Assembly (NCBI GenBank): GCA_023213395.1
Contig: CM041465.1
Span: forward strand, 223,517,741 to 223,581,740
Direction of reading: 5' to 3'
DNA length: 64,000 nt
Source: Cycas panzhihuaensis
Taxonomy: Eukaryota > Cycadophyta
The position numbers and the translations under genes are program-made. Of this stretch, positions 32,596 to 45,312 are shown in pieces. Position 1 is the first letter of the stretch, and every line of letters starts with the position of its first letter. Under the pieces are notes generated by a model that saw only the letters and a list, made by a program, of their open reading frames with translations, searched no databases and was not told the DNA's origin.

Positions 32596-35310
32596 TGTTT
32601 CACAGCTCAGGAATGGATACGAAATCACCGACTCAGGTAAGTGCAGGTATGTTTCTCACCTTATCATCGCTTTCTTTTGATGAGTGTTTGCTTGTATGTC
32701 TACATGTTTGTAGCCTTGTAGACGACTTTGCCTTCGCCTACACTTATTTTAGCCTATGACGACTATAGCAGGGGTACCCTCCCAGCAAGTGTGGCACCCT
32801 GATGGCCACTCTGCTTCCCGCATTCTGCCCTCCTTGCTCCAAAATCCACTTAGCTTGCGCCACCTCCGCCCGTGTGATGACCCGTCATCGTTTGGTTGAC
32901 TTGCCACACCGTTTGAGCCCTATTTTTACTCTTTTGGACCTGTTTGTTGGCTTGTTTACCCCCAGGTAGGTGTCTCAGCCCCCTATTGGCCCTTTTGGTC
33001 ATTTGCCCATGGCCTAGGCTGGTAAGACTGTTTTGCCTCCAGCGAATCTGCTTGAGATTTTCGTGCAGTACCCGAATATCCGTGATCTGCATGATTTCTT
33101 GTGATATGGTATTCTAACTTGTTTTTTAAAAATCTGCCATGGCAAATTTGCATTTATTACGAAACTACCACGTGTCTCGTAACTTAACTCGCTCCTAGCC
33201 GCGCCCTAATCACTCGCTTTAGGGTTTGGGTTGGGTACTTAAGTCACTTTTTACTCATTTTTGAGGACTTTTGGCTCACTTTTTGGATTGCTCCTTATAG
33301 AAACCACGCTGTACTCTGCTCTTCTCTGCTGTCCTACTGCTACTACAGGACCTGTGTCTCTCCTCCAGCACCCATCTCTCCTTTGGTGCAGCTAGGACAT
33401 CTTCCCAGCCCCTCACGCACCTTGGAGAGGGCCCCTTGGAGAGATTTTAGTAGATTCTTGCCTCGGGCAGCCTTCAAGCGTTCCAAGTGCAGGTGTTCTC
33501 CCTCTAACTTCATTAGCAGGGTCCCAAACCTGCTACACCACATTTTCTGGGCTGATTTCTCAGCCTCTCCTTACCAGCCCTTGGCTGAGGCAAGCACCTC
33601 TCCTCTTCCACTCAGGTATTCATTAATTTGAGTTGTTTCTCTTGTGCTATTGATGCCCTATCTTGCTTGTTTCTTTGCTTGTCTTTATGAGGGTTATTTT
33701 CCTCTCTATATTAGACTATTTTACCTCTGTTATAATGTCTCCTTACCTGTGTTTGTTGCTCAAGACAGTGGTACTGAGGGTTGACATAGGGTTTGGGAGA
33801 GAGCTGGGTGGATTCCACACCACCTTCCACGCTCCTCAAGCGGCTTTAAGCCCCCCAAACCTTCCCTCTTGCCTCGTGCTGTCCTTGGCACTCAAACAAG
33901 GGTTTGTTGGCCCTTCCTTAACCACTGAAATCAGCACTGTCACATGTTGCAGCGCTGGTTTGAGGGCTTAGGCTTAGGTCCGGATGACTCACATAAGTCC
34001 TGACCGCTTGTTCTTTGCTTAACTCTTTTCTCAGCATCCTGGTTTGCTCTCCATAGCACCTCGGCTTGTCGTAGGTCTTCTTTGGCTCCTTCTAACTCCC
34101 TTACTACTATTTCCAGCCATCTTTCTTGGCCTTGCCCTCGTTGCCTTGTGGATTTTGGGGGAGGTTATGGGTTGTTCCTTGCAGGAGGTGGGCCACTCCG
34201 AGGCTTACCGGTTACTTTGCTTTCGCTTTGGTTGTCCTCTTTTATATATTATCATCATTGTGTTGATGCTAACATATATGTGTTTAAGTTTATATTTGTA
34301 TTACATAGACATGTATTGTTAGGATCTCGTCATTGTATGTTAGTACCCTTTCTCCGGAAAGGGGGAGGTTGCCATTTCTTGCAGGTGCTTGGAGAGCGCA
34401 AAGGGTATTTTACTTTCGTTCGAATTCTGGGTAAGTGCTCCTATGCATGTTGTACTTTTATGCTTCATCGGTTACTAGTATTTGGTTTCTTTCTTTCCTT
34501 GGTTTTCTACTTTAGTATTTTTTCGGGGAAGGTAAGAGAGCCCCTCATTCTAATCTGCCGCGACACTTCACATCTGCCGCGCCCCGTGGAGTAGTTTTGG
34601 TGTCCCTTGGGAGTGTCCATCGTCATGCACGCCTCCGGTCTAGGTACACACCTCGCTCCACCCTACTACTCTTTCCTTTTGAATTCCTTTTTATAAGTAG
34701 TAATTAACTTATTGGAAATCAAAAGGGAAACTTAACTTTGCTTTCAGTTCATGCTTTATTTATTTTATTGCAATCATCTTCTCTACCCATAGGAAAAGGT
34801 CTTAGGAGCCACTCCTTTTTACCTTTCCTCTCTCTTTGTCGTGCAAGCTTCCTGCTCTTCCTATTACTTGTGTGTTTGGTTAGTTTGCTTAGGCATACCT
34901 TGACCCATCTTCTTGGGTCATCCCTCTTGCTTTCCTTTGGTTTCTCGTTTCACCGGATAACCAAAGTGACCCCGTCTATAGGCCAATCGCTTGCCTATCC
35001 TTCTTCGTTTCCCGTTGCTTTAGGGAAACCCTTGAAGGTTTCTCTCCTTCCCCTTATGGCCATCCAAGGGTGGGAGGATCCTTCCCTTAGGTCAACCTAG
35101 GCTAACCCTACGCCTCCTCACCTCTTGTTCGAAGTGGTGGGGGGATCACCCTTTGGTAGCTACATTCCATTGCAGATCCTGAACTCAAGGCTCCCTCCGG
35201 CAGCACCTGCATGGTAATTACCCTACTTATAGGTCTCTTTCTCGATCATGTTATCACCTGCTCTTACCATACCTATTTAGTTAGGTAGCTATCCCATAGA
35301 CGCGCGTCCA
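32596..35310 (+). repeat. LTR 2b (middle LTR, shared by B1 and B2)
   Basis: Starts TGTTTCACAGCTCAGG, ends CGCGCGTCCA, with PBS immediately after. No target-site duplication flanks it. It acts as 3' LTR of B1 and 5' LTR of B2. The TATA position reads TACTTAAG (33,236-33,243). Confidence 0.93.
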
Positions 35311-35311
35311 C

Positions 35312-35329
35312 TAGCGACCATACTGGGGA
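35312..35329 (+). promoter_or_regulatory. primer binding site, B2
   Basis: TAGCGACCATACTGGGGA after one spacer base; the second base of the initial TGG is A. Confidence 0.85.
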
Positions 35330-35483
35330 CTGCTGGTAAGGGAGCTAGTTTTTGCTCCCTTCCGTTAGTTTCACTACCTTTTTGTGATCCTTTTTACTTA
35401 TTTCGATCTCTTCATTGGGCAGCCCCCGACGTGTCTAGTTTTACCGCCCTCTCCTTTTCCCTAATATTGTTGGTTGAACTTGC

Positions 35484-37783
35484 ATGCGATGCTTTTCCCG
35501 TCGCTTGTGTGGTCTACCTCCATTATTAGAAGACCCCGAGTATCACCCTCTTCCTTTGTCAAATTCTGATTTGACTATGGAGGGATATTCTTCTGATTGG
35601 GCCTACCATACCTTAACCTTAGAAACCCATGTTTTTCCTTCCTCTATTCCTGGGTCCACCCAAGAGGGTGATGAACCCCTTTATTACCTGAGTGACCAAC
35701 ATCTCTCACTCGACGTCCATCCCTCTACCCATGTCGTAGAAGGATCCGCTCCTCTTGAGACTTGCCACATAATCGGTGACTCTTATGAGGGACATCCCGA
35801 GGGACCTACCTTGTTCGAAGTCCCAATTACCTCTTACGAGTATGTAGGAACCCCTCCTATCGACATAGTTGAAGCTCTCAATGAGTGTCACCGCCTGACA
35901 TACTTACAACTGCGTCCTGGATGGCTTGAAGGTGCTCTTCGTGGAGGAGCCTCTTCTTCTTCCGCTCCTCCCTCGCATGCCTCATCCTCATCTACTCTTC
36001 CTTTGATAACAAATCCCTTTGTGCCTACGCATGTGTCCTGCTCCTTTCCTATTCTCTTAGTGGGGGCACGTGTTGCGCCTTCTGTTTCTCATCGAGGTCC
36101 TAGTGTTTCGGGATCTCCCTGTGGTGTGTCTTTTCCTCAATTGAAGGTTAGCATACCCATCCCTAACCAAACTAATTTACCATCCCCTAATGTGGCGCAT
36201 ACCTTTCCTAGTAGGCCCGTCAGTCCTACTAGCCTTTCGGCTACTAGTCATGTGGGACCCGCTCCCACACACTCTCAAAACCAACACGTTAGCGCTTCCT
36301 TCTACGTTCCCCCAGGGTATACTTCTCAACCTTGAGGCGGGGTAGAAGGAAGCCTCTCGATTTATGGGGTAGATCCGCTACACCCATACGGGGTCGCTCC
36401 ACCTACGAGTGGCCCATATAGGAAAAACCCAGTTCCACATCTATCTTGTCCATCGTCCAACATAATTCCATTTGTTGTGCCTTCATGAGGGCAGACTCCC
36501 TTCCAAGGCACCTACCCCCACACCTCTTCTTAGCAAGGGGCATTTCCTCAAGGAGTGATGGGTGTTCCACCCCCATCCGCTCCTTGTTCATTACCCGTTA
36601 CGACATTCGTTGATCCTATGGTCCAAGCAAGGGCATGCCCCTTCATGGACTTTAGGTCAATACCTCTATCCATCGAGGCGTTAAGAACTAATCTACCACC
36701 TCATCCCCCTGAAGTTCCTAGATTCGACGGGACTTCGCCATGAACCAATGAGCATGTGCGTAGTTTTTCTATGGCATGCATCGATTACTAGGCTTACGAC
36801 CATATTTAATGAAATTATTCTCGCGATCCTTGTAGAGTGACGCCCTCAAGTGGTTCTACCGTCTCCCTGCCCATTCTATCCATTCATTCCAGCAATTGGT
36901 AGATGAGTTCATCAACTATTTTGATGTAGCCCGTCCATTCGAGAGCGGAATGAAGTCGCTTCTCTCGCTCAAACAAGGTCACGATGAAATGAATCGTGAC
37001 TTTGTGCGGCGATTCCATGACTTGCTTCACTCCACTAAGGCAACATTGCCCGAGGAGTTGAAGCGAGACATCTTTGTCAATACACTTCATCCTGAAGTAC
37101 ATGTGGAAGTCCTTAAAATGGGGGCGACCACATGCGACTCCGCGATTGCCAAGTGTTTGGCGTTGGAGGCTATTAAGATCCACCCCCAACCAAAGATACC
37201 AAACCTTCACAACCTACCCGGTCTTCCTCTCATCTAACTAAGAGGACCTTAGACCCTCTCACATTAGCCATACGCTCGTTTGAGCGTACGATGAAGAAAC
37301 TCAAGCTTCAAGCTCCTTCATCCCCTACATCTAATAAACAAGTCCAACAGACAACCCAAGCTCCTCTCCCTAGGAATGGAAACGCCCAGTCCTCTCAAGC
37401 GAGAAGGTCAGACCCTCTGCTTGAGAAGAAGTGGTGCTCCATTCATGGGGAGTGCTTCGACAATGATTCGCGTTGTAGGGCCCAGCATCCTAAGGATGCC
37501 CCTTGACGTTACTCTTCCCCCAAACTGGTCTCAAGGCCTAATTTGGACCAACCAGTTCACAAGGATCCATTCCCTAAACATGGGGAACGTGATCGCAACA
37601 CCCAAACCAAGAATAATAGGAACCGAGGAAGATCGCCTGATCCTTGTCCTTTCTGCGACAAAGGGAAGGGTGCCCGGAACTCGTCTTCTTCCTCTCGTTC
37701 TCCTAGAAGTCGCACCCCGTCACCTTCGTGACCCCGGAATAAGGGGAAGAAGGTGATCCAGTTGCTTGAAGTGACTCCTTCCT
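35484..37783 (+). pseudogene. gag of B2
   Basis: ATG at 35,484, same start context as B1. Open to about 36,333 (TGA replacing a Trp codon), then reopened with the VPRFDGTSP segment. A frame change follows near 36,743-36,830, where the SQDPAEHV region is altered. The core resumes in another frame: EFINYFDVARPFESGMKSLL, RDFVRRFHDLLHST and LPEELKRDIFVNTL. About 43 bp present in B1 after AIEI are missing near 37,180. The zinc knuckle CSIHGECFDNDSRC (about 37,435-37,480) keeps its preceding Trp. Stops at 37,504 and 37,729 are shared with B1. Confidence 0.9.
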
Positions 37784-38530
37784 ATGCCCTTATGCGGTCT
37801 CGGTACCCGAGTAGCGGGAGCTTCTTGTTCTTCTGCTCCTTCTGACCCTCTTCCAGAGAACCTTCCTCCGGAAATACCTCTCTTTCCCAAGGCTATTCCT
37901 GTATGCCCAGGTCATTACGATTTCCGAAGGGCACTTACCCAGCCTACTGCGAAGGGTAAGCCCTTCTCCATCGTGGACGAGCTTCATACTGTTGCCGCAA
38001 GAATGTCCTTGATGGACATTTTGAGGAGTTGTCCCAAGCAGTGGGCCCTCCTCCTGGAAGCTTTAGGATCGAGTGATGTGCCTGTCCACACTTTGGGCGT
38101 CACCCAAAGCCGTGGATCCGTTATCTCATTTAATCCTAAGGATCTTCCTCTCGCCGGTGAAAGGGAATGTCAGTGGAACTTCTCATTCACTATCACTATC
38201 GATACACCTGATTGTACCCTCCGAAGAACTATTATTGACAGTGGTTCTTCTATCAATGCCATGCCCTTACGCATCATGCAAGAGCTTGGTATCTCCGCCT
38301 TGGAACCTATTCCATGACGATGCCAAGGTTATGACGGTAGCGAGAAGACCCCTTTAGGATCTGTCGTGATTCCGCTCACCCTTGAGGGCAAGACTATTCT
38401 TGCCGACGTTGTAGTCCTCGACGTTGACGTTGACTACAACCTCCTTCTAGGTCATCCATGGCTCGACCAAATGGGAGCCGTGTGCTTGACTCTTTGGGGA
38501 CAACTTAAATTCATCCATGACGGACGAATG
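37784..38530 (+). pseudogene. aspartic protease of B2
   Basis: The only copy with the canonical active-site triplet Asp-Ser-Gly (38,237-38,245), followed by SSINAMPLRIMQELGISALE. A TGA replaces Trp in the PWRCQGYDG segment (about 38,316). The remainder (VVLDVDVDYNLLLG, HPWLDQMGAVCLTL) is open in the same frame. An internal change near 37,800 (CGGTACCCGAG) alters the N-terminal part compared with B1. Confidence 0.88.
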
Positions 38531-39393
38531 AGAGTAATTCCCTGTGAACGCTTATTTACCAAACAAACTCTTTCCACCAATTCGGCAAACCAAGGTCCTT
38601 CCACGCATGCCTCGGCCTGCTCTATTGGTATACCTAACCCATCCGAAGAAGATCCCGCATCTTCTTCCCCTAGTCTCACATGGTTCGCCCTTATTGGTGT
38701 TGGGAGTTACGGGTACCTTGTTTCATTTAGTGACGATGAGTCACACGACGAAGGCGAGGATTGTCTTCACCCTGTCTCTTTCCTCCGCACTAGTAGGTCA
38801 CACTCGTCTCATTCTAGATCTCCGTCTAGAACCTCTCTCGTTGGTGAGGCTAGCCACTCCTGCGTGTCACACATCATCGCTCGTGTTGACCCGCCCATCA
38901 TCAGTTCTTCTTCTTCATTACCCCCGGTAGGTAATGGCTTTGAAGCATTGCCTTTCGCTCCTTCCGAGGAGCCTCCTCTTGGCTTTCCTTCAGAATCCCA
39001 TGAGGAAGTTGAGCAACCCAACGACCATCATGGTCCTGTTGCTTCTACTCCCTCTAGTGCTTCCTCTACTTGAAGTAAGGTCATCCATGGGGTGGATTAC
39101 TTAAAGGATGACGAAGCCTTGCTTGAGCATCTGGCGAGTTTTATGCCCAACTTGCCTTTTGGTCATCACAGGCTTGGTCACCAGAAGATCCTTGCGATCG
39201 GATCCACACTCGCCGATCCGATCCTGTCTCCTATTCCACCTCCTCCTGTTGACCTTGCCCCTCTCCACTTTGAGGAGGGTAATGCCATGTGCATGGGGGT
39301 GACCTAAGACATAGTCTTGGCCCCTAGCAAGGTCATTAAGGTCATGTTGGAATGTTCTCCTGATGAGATAAGGGAGTACTCATACATTCGGGG
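38531..39393 (+). pseudogene. protease-RT linker of B2
   Basis: Same Ser/Pro/acidic linker as B1. Open from the protease for 235 codons in all, to a TGA at about 39,071 (CGA in B1), then open again (VDYLKDDEALLEHLASFMPN) to a TAA near 39,305. A small deletion near 39,380 shifts frame before RT. Confidence 0.7.
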
Positions 39394-40878
39394 AGTTTCG
39401 AGACGTGTTTGCGTGGGATTATGCTGACATGAAGGGAATCGACCCCTTCATTATCACTCATAACCTCACCACCATTCCTGGTGCCCATCCTATGCGCTAG
39501 AAACAACGTCCCCTTCACCTGAAGCTCTCAGCCGCCGTCAAGATGGAGGTTGAGAAGCTTCTAGACGCTGGGCTTATTACTTCCATTGACTACCCCAAGT
39601 GGGTCTCCAACATTGTCCCCGTTGCTAAAAAGAATGGGCCAATCCGTATATGTGTCGATTTTCGCGACATCAATAATGCTTGTCCTAAGGATAACTTCCC
39701 ATTACCCTTCCTCGATCAAATTATTGATCGCCTTCTTGGTTGAAGTTATGTCCCTAATAGACGACTTCTCTGGCTATAACCAGATTTAGATTTCTCCCGA
39801 AGACTGGCATAAGACGGCCTTCACTACTCCTTGGGGTACCTTCGCCTACAAGGCGATGCCCTTTGGCCTTAAGAATGCAAGTGCTACTTACCAAAAAGCC
39901 ATGCATTTCATTTTCCATGACCTCATTGATAACATATTGGAGGTCTTCATGGATGATATGATGTGTCTCTCCTGTGTCAGGGCCCATCATCCATCTGACT
40001 TGCGTGCCATCTTCTCACGATGCCGCAAGTATGATGTCAGTCTTAATCCGCTCAAGTGTGTGTTTGTCGTCACCTCGGGTAAAATCCTTGGGTTTCTTGT
40101 GTCCAAACAAGGAATTCAGATTGACCCTAGCAAGGTCAGGGCAATCCTTGACACGTCGCCGCCTAGAACTCAATGACAGATTAAGTCGTTTCTAGGAAGG
40201 CTCGGTTTTCTCAGGCGCTTCTTAGCAGACTTCGCTGTGAGTGCTAAACCCCTCACGAACCTATTGAAGAAGGGAGCTCCTTTTACCTGGGCTGACAAGA
40301 CCCAGAAGGCCTTCGAAGGACTTAAGGAAGCCCTAGCTTCCGCTCCTACATTGGCGTCTCCTCGATTCGATAGGCCCTTCATCCTATACACCTCGGTGAC
40401 TGACAAGTCCTTGGGCGCTATGCTAGCTCAGGAGGATGACTCGGGAACCGAGAGAGCTATATATTTCATCAGTCGCACCCTCGTGGCTGCTGAGCTTAAC
40501 TATTCCCCTGCCAAGAAGGAGTGCCTCTCCTTGGTCCATGCGACTAAGACGTTCAGACACTACTTGCTTGGCAACACCACTAAGGTGATCGTTCAATCTG
40601 ATCCCTTGCGATACTTGCTGACTCGTTCAGATTTGATGGGTAGGGCCAGTCGTTGGGCCATCTTACTTCAAGAATTCGACCTCCATATCATTAACCGAAA
40701 ATCAAAGAAGGGAATGATAGTGGCCGAGCAACTCGCGGACGTCCCTATCCCTAACTCCGTTGGTGCCCCCGTTGACGACTCTCTTCCCGATGAGTCTATC
40801 TTGACGATTCAGGGAGCCTCTCCCCATCCACTCATCGACGATGAGTGGTATGACGACATAGTACGATATCTTACGTAG
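39394..40878 (+). pseudogene. reverse transcriptase-RNase H of B2
   Basis: EFRDVFAWDYADMKGID opens RT; TAG at 39,498 shared with B1. VDFRDINNACPKDNFPLP is intact. A 2-bp loss near 39,735 shifts frame, and CAG to TAG breaks the YNQI segment (39,787). MPFGLKNASATYQKAM and FMDDMMC follow. This copy keeps the connection missing from B1 (GKILGFLVSKQGIQIDPSKV) but ends it with TGA at about 40,174. RNase H runs open from 40,237 for 213 codons (DKSLGAMLAQEDDSGTERA, YFISRTLVAAELNYSPAKKE) to TAG 40,876, also shared with B1. Confidence 0.92.
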
Positions 40879-42074
40879 CAGCAATACCGCCCCGATGCCA
40901 GTAGCAAAGTTAGATCTCGTATCCGGACTTCTGCCAGGTGATACCTCCTCATGGACGAGGTATTGTACAAGAGGTCCTTCGATGGGATCCTCCTCCCATT
41001 GCATCACTCTTGATGAAGTGCCAGCGAATGCCACCACAGTATTTGTGGGGGTCACTTTGGGGGCTAGTCTATGGCTCAGAGGATCCTTTGCATGGGTTAT
41101 TTCTGGCTGTCCCTTTTCAAGGACGCTAACGCCTTTGCTCTAAAATGTCGGCGATGTCAGGGACACACCAATATTTCCCATGTGCCTTCCAAGGCCCTGC
41201 ATCCTATTATTTCACCATGGCCTTTTGCTCAGTGGTGACTAGACCTTATCGGGGCTATCCCCCCACCTTCGTCATTATAGCACAAGTTTATCTTGACTAC
41301 CACGAAGTATTTTACCAAATGGGCGGAGGCCATCCCCTTGATCACTACCCCTGGTAAAACGATTGCCACGTTCATTTACCAGCACATCATTTACCGTTTT
41401 GGAATTCCGGATGTCCTAATCACTGACAATGGAACTCCTTTCTGTAATAAGGAGATGGATGAGCTTTGTGAGAAGTTTAAAATTTCTCACAAGACTTCCT
41501 CCCCTTATTACCCTCAGGCAAATGGCCAAGTGGAGTCTTTCAATAAGACTCTCGTCAACATTCTCAAGAAAACCATTGCTCAATCCCAAAGGATTGGCAC
41601 CTTGTTGCCCTCGCTTTGTGGGCTTCAGCACCTCTGTCTTACGCCACAGGAATGACCCCATTCTCCCTGGTCTACGGTACCAAGGTAGTACTCCTGCTGG
41701 AGGTGGAGATTCCTTCCTTGCGAGTCTCCCTTCGAGGTTTTATCGATGAAGAGTCGATCCGTCAGGCTCGCCTGCTGGACCTCGAAGCTTTGGATGAGAG
41801 ATGCTTAGCTGCTTATTAGGCTAACCTGGCATCCAAAGCTTGCTCATAAAGGGCCTACGATAAACATCTTCATTCCCGTCCTTTGTTTCCTGGGGACCAT
41901 GTCCTCAAGCTCGAGTATTTCCATGATTTCTTGACCAAATTCAAACCCCGATGGGTTGGTCCTTTTGTCATTATTCAATCCCTCGATAATGGTGCCTACA
42001 GGATAGCCACCCTAGAAGGGCTTGAATTTGAGAAAGTTGTTAATGGGAGATTCCTTAAGAAGTTCTACACGTGA
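40879..42074 (+). pseudogene. integrase of B2
   Basis: The zinc-binding region is damaged near 40,995-41,040 in the same place as B1. In the core the tryptophan before the first Asp is followed by TGA (41,236-41,238, W-stop-LDLI). The second Asp (TDNGTPFCNKEMDEL) and Glu (PQANGQVESFNKTLVN) are kept. A frameshift lies near 41,600, then IDEESIRQARLLDLEALDE, TAA at 41,847 shared with B1, and an intact C-terminal end: KFKPRWVGPFVIIQSLDNGA then GRFLKKFYT. The W-x-GPF segment marks the GPY/F module. Confidence 0.9.
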
Positions 42075-42744
42075 TCTTTCGGCGATCTCTTCGCCCTGCT
42101 CCAAAATGAGCCTAAACTACCATCTTGGGTTATCCCCATTCTTCCTAACCACGGGTAAAATGGCAACTTAAGATGGACCCCCCCTCTTGTCTCTAGTTCC
42201 TTCTACGGAACCCGTATTCCCATAACTCTTCGGGAACTTTTGTCTTCCTGCTTGGGCATTCCCCAATTTGGACGACGCTTTGAAGCGTCATCGCTCCTCT
42301 CTCTTGCCTACCGTTTCCTTCGCATATTCCACTATGCTCTTCCATAGACGTGTATGCCGCTCTATCCTCTAACCTCACACCTCTCTGGAGTCTCCACTCA
42401 CGAGGTGTGTGTGTGCTCATGTTAGACATATAGCCATACATGGAAGAAAATGTGTGCACCATACAATAAGATATTCATAACATAAATATCCACATCATAA
42501 CATTTACAACAGACAAAATAAACATACATGTCATCACAACATGATATATACACAACATCTTATATCCAAATGGGGTTTCAATTACCCCACACATATATAT
42601 ATATATATACATCCAAAAATCATGTCACATCATACATCTGGGAAGCTGGTATCCTTGCAGGGGGGGTACAATCATATGGTCCCTATATAACCCCCTGGAG
42701 GCCCGTGTTTTCCCCTATCAAAATCATATGTACACCTCCTACAC
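42075..42744. other. convergent 3' zone of B2
   Basis: Same layout as in B1: GC-rich tail of pol, then an AT-rich island (about 42,430-42,640) with an (AT)n tract, then the GGGGGGGTACAATCATATG block (about 42,660). No gene supported. Confidence 0.55.
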
Positions 42745-45303
42745 TACTGCTACCCCGCTCCTGGGGTATCATCAACCGGTTTATGTGATCCCTCTCCTGG
42801 GGACCACATCCCTCTAAGGCTCCTCCACAGGCCTCATGTTGCCTGCCTCGCTTGCCTTGTCTCGTGGTCATCTCAGGGTAGTCGCCACCATGTGGGTATG
42901 CATCTTGCTCCGGCTCGACCTCGACGCCATCTATGCTACCAGCTGATCGTATCGGGCCTGGATACGATCCCTCTCTCCTCGGAGTGCTTCCTCCGTCACC
43001 CTGAGACGCTCTGTGACTACCGCTAGCTGGATCTTGCTCCCGGCATCTTCACCTGCTCTGCCCTGTGCCTCTAGATCCTACACCCGTCCGCGTAGCTCGT
43101 CCCTCTCGCGCCTCGTATCGTCTCTTTCCTACTGTAGCCGTCCCCGGGATGTCACGTGTTCTTGGGACTCTGTGGCCCATATGTCCCTCGCCCTCACCAA
43201 TGGGGCGAATGCCTCTGTGTGGGCACCTGTCGCTCTAGGCTCATCTCTTACCTGGATGGGTAGTTGCCCCTTTGCAAACACCTGAGGGAATATCTCCCTC
43301 ACCACAGCCTCTATCAGTCACCTGATCTTTGCTGCACCTACCAATGCAACATGTCATGTGTCAGTATGTACCTCACCATGATCAAACCAAACCAAACATC
43401 TATCTGGATGCCAAACGACTCTGGAAAAGGTTAGGTCTCACCTGCTGTGGCCGCCGGCTCCTCTGGTCGTGCGGCATCCTCCCCTCCTGGCTCTCCGCTA
43501 GTCGCGGGTGCCTCATCCTCTAGTACCTCCTCTACCTGGGCCTCCCTCCTCACAGGGACCGGCTCAGCTCTTGTCCCTTCGGGTCCCATCACGATCCGCA
43601 GCCTGCGAGCCCTGGTCACGGGTCCCCTGCTCTCGTCCTGCACGCTTGCTGGGCCTGCCTCTCCTCTGGAAGCCCTGGATGGACCCTCTGCACCTCCTGC
43701 CATCCCTGAGGGACCTGCCTCTCCTGCAGGTCGTGACAAGCCAGCCCCATCATCTCCATCATCTTCATCGTCTCTGTCATCATCGCCTGCGGGCACTCCC
43801 GCTCCGCCCGCCTCGTCGTCACTATCCCACCTCACTGTCCTATAGGGATCTGCTACGTAGTCTGGCAGGGTGAGGAGGTTTAGTGACGTAGCCTCCACCG
43901 ATTGTCAGACATGGGCCCGGTCCTCTGTTCCTCTCAGCCGAGTCTGCCACCTGTGGACCATCAGGGCCCGCTCTGTGATGGGGTGTGGTCCCCCGCTGGT
44001 GCCACTACCGCGAAATGATCGAAGAACTAGCACTGCAGTAGTGTGCTATATGATAACCCGCCTCTGTCGGTCATCCTGATAGTGTCTAGTTGGGCGACGA
44101 GGTTTGCCGCTATTAGGGTCGCCCAGTCCATCCTCTCGCCAGCTTTGCAGCAGTGAACTACATCCAGCCATCCACCTAGTATCTCCCTATAGTTCTGCTT
44201 CTGAGAAATCTAGAACAAAATGCACAGTATGATCAGCTTCCTCACCCGAGGAATCTCTGACATCAATATAGTCTGGAGAGGAGCCCCCCTCCGCTCCCAT
44301 CTGTCTGCTCCTGTGAAGAACAGGGCTGCCTCCCCATGTACTGCCTCGGTCTTTGGCGTCCCCGATCTCACCAGGCCTCCACAGCCCGGTACTCCCGATG
44401 GCCAGTATATCTCTCGGCATGACCATCACATCACCTACCTGCGGTAGGTGGAACACATGTCTCCTCCTATCCCAATGGGATACTATGTCGACCAACAACC
44501 TCTGATCTGATGCATACTCAGGTGTCTTGAGGACCTTATATAGGCCACACCTCTGTAGGATCTCCCTGTCCTCCTGTGATGCCATCTCTATGTAACTCAA
44601 CATGGCCATACCTACGTTCTCGTGGTTATCTACTACGATGATAGCCTATCCACACCAAAAATAATCCAAGTTATCTTCACATCAGTTACTATCACCTCTC
44701 ACTCTCTCAAAACTCTCTCTGCTTAAGATTTGAGGCTCTTTTGGCCCTTGTATCTCTTTTTCTCCTTTTCTGCCTTCGTACCGCACCAAACTTAGTAGTA
44801 CCGCTAAGTTTGGCATGGGTCCTGTGGCGATCGGGTCCCACGGTAATGATCGCGGCACCACGATCATTACCGTGGTACAAACGGTGATCCCCCAAGAGGG
44901 GGGATTTTTGCCTCAAAAAATAAAAAATTCTTCTAGTGGACCCCGTGGGGCCCACTGGGACCAGGGTTCCCTAATGCCCGGGTCCCCGCCTCTTTCTAGG
45001 TCTGATTCGGACTCCGAGAGGCCTCCGGTTGCCCATAAGGGGTACTAAAAACCACATAAATTATAAAAAACCAATGAACTTCAAACTTCAAAATGGGTCA
45101 GGTTTAGTGACATCCACTCACTGGATCCAGTCTCGCTGTCGCTATGTCGTCCTGCCGATCCCGCTGGCTCTCTCCGATCTCTGATCCAACGGTCCAATCT
45201 CTCCCTGCGTGCTTCCAAAGTTGGGCAGCGCTCCTCTGCGTAAGGAAATGGCTCTGGGTTCGTACGAGAGCCGGTGAAAATGAATCCATTTTCTGTTCGA
45301 TTT
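42745..45303 (-). pseudogene. opposite-strand gene of B2, plant-mobile-domain-like
   Basis: An exon begins at 44,645 after a TGTGGATAG splice-acceptor-like site. From MAMLSYIEMASQEDREILQR it is open through EYASDQRLLVDIVSHW and RRRHVFHLPQVGDVMVMPRD, where B1 has a stop. Just after this the frame shifts and the next 80 codons are out of frame. The acidic linker (43,898-43,443) is open and ends ...AATAGET at a donor CAG^GTGAGA. The 104-bp intron is 43,338-43,441, with acceptor TTGGTAG. The 3' exon holds the same VVREIFPQV-type segment and basic tail with more stops. Same role and doubts as for B1. Confidence 0.73.
44786..44866. repeat. paired inverted repeats in the opposite-strand leader, B2
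   Basis: CCAAACTTAG/CTAAGTTTGG (44,786-44,813) and, about 28 bp on, GGTAATGATCG/CGATCATTACC (about 44,842-44,871). These are the two stems seen in B1, with loop and flank changes but stems preserved. Confidence 0.8.
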
Positions 45304-45312
45304 CCTTATATA
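45304..45312 (-). promoter_or_regulatory. TATA box of the opposite-strand gene, B2
   Basis: On the minus strand ACTATATAAGGAAATC, followed by ATGGATTCATTTTCA; a 61-codon open frame starts at that ATG (45,289). Identical in layout to B1. The divergent zone 45,313-45,830 behind it has no gene. Confidence 0.7.
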
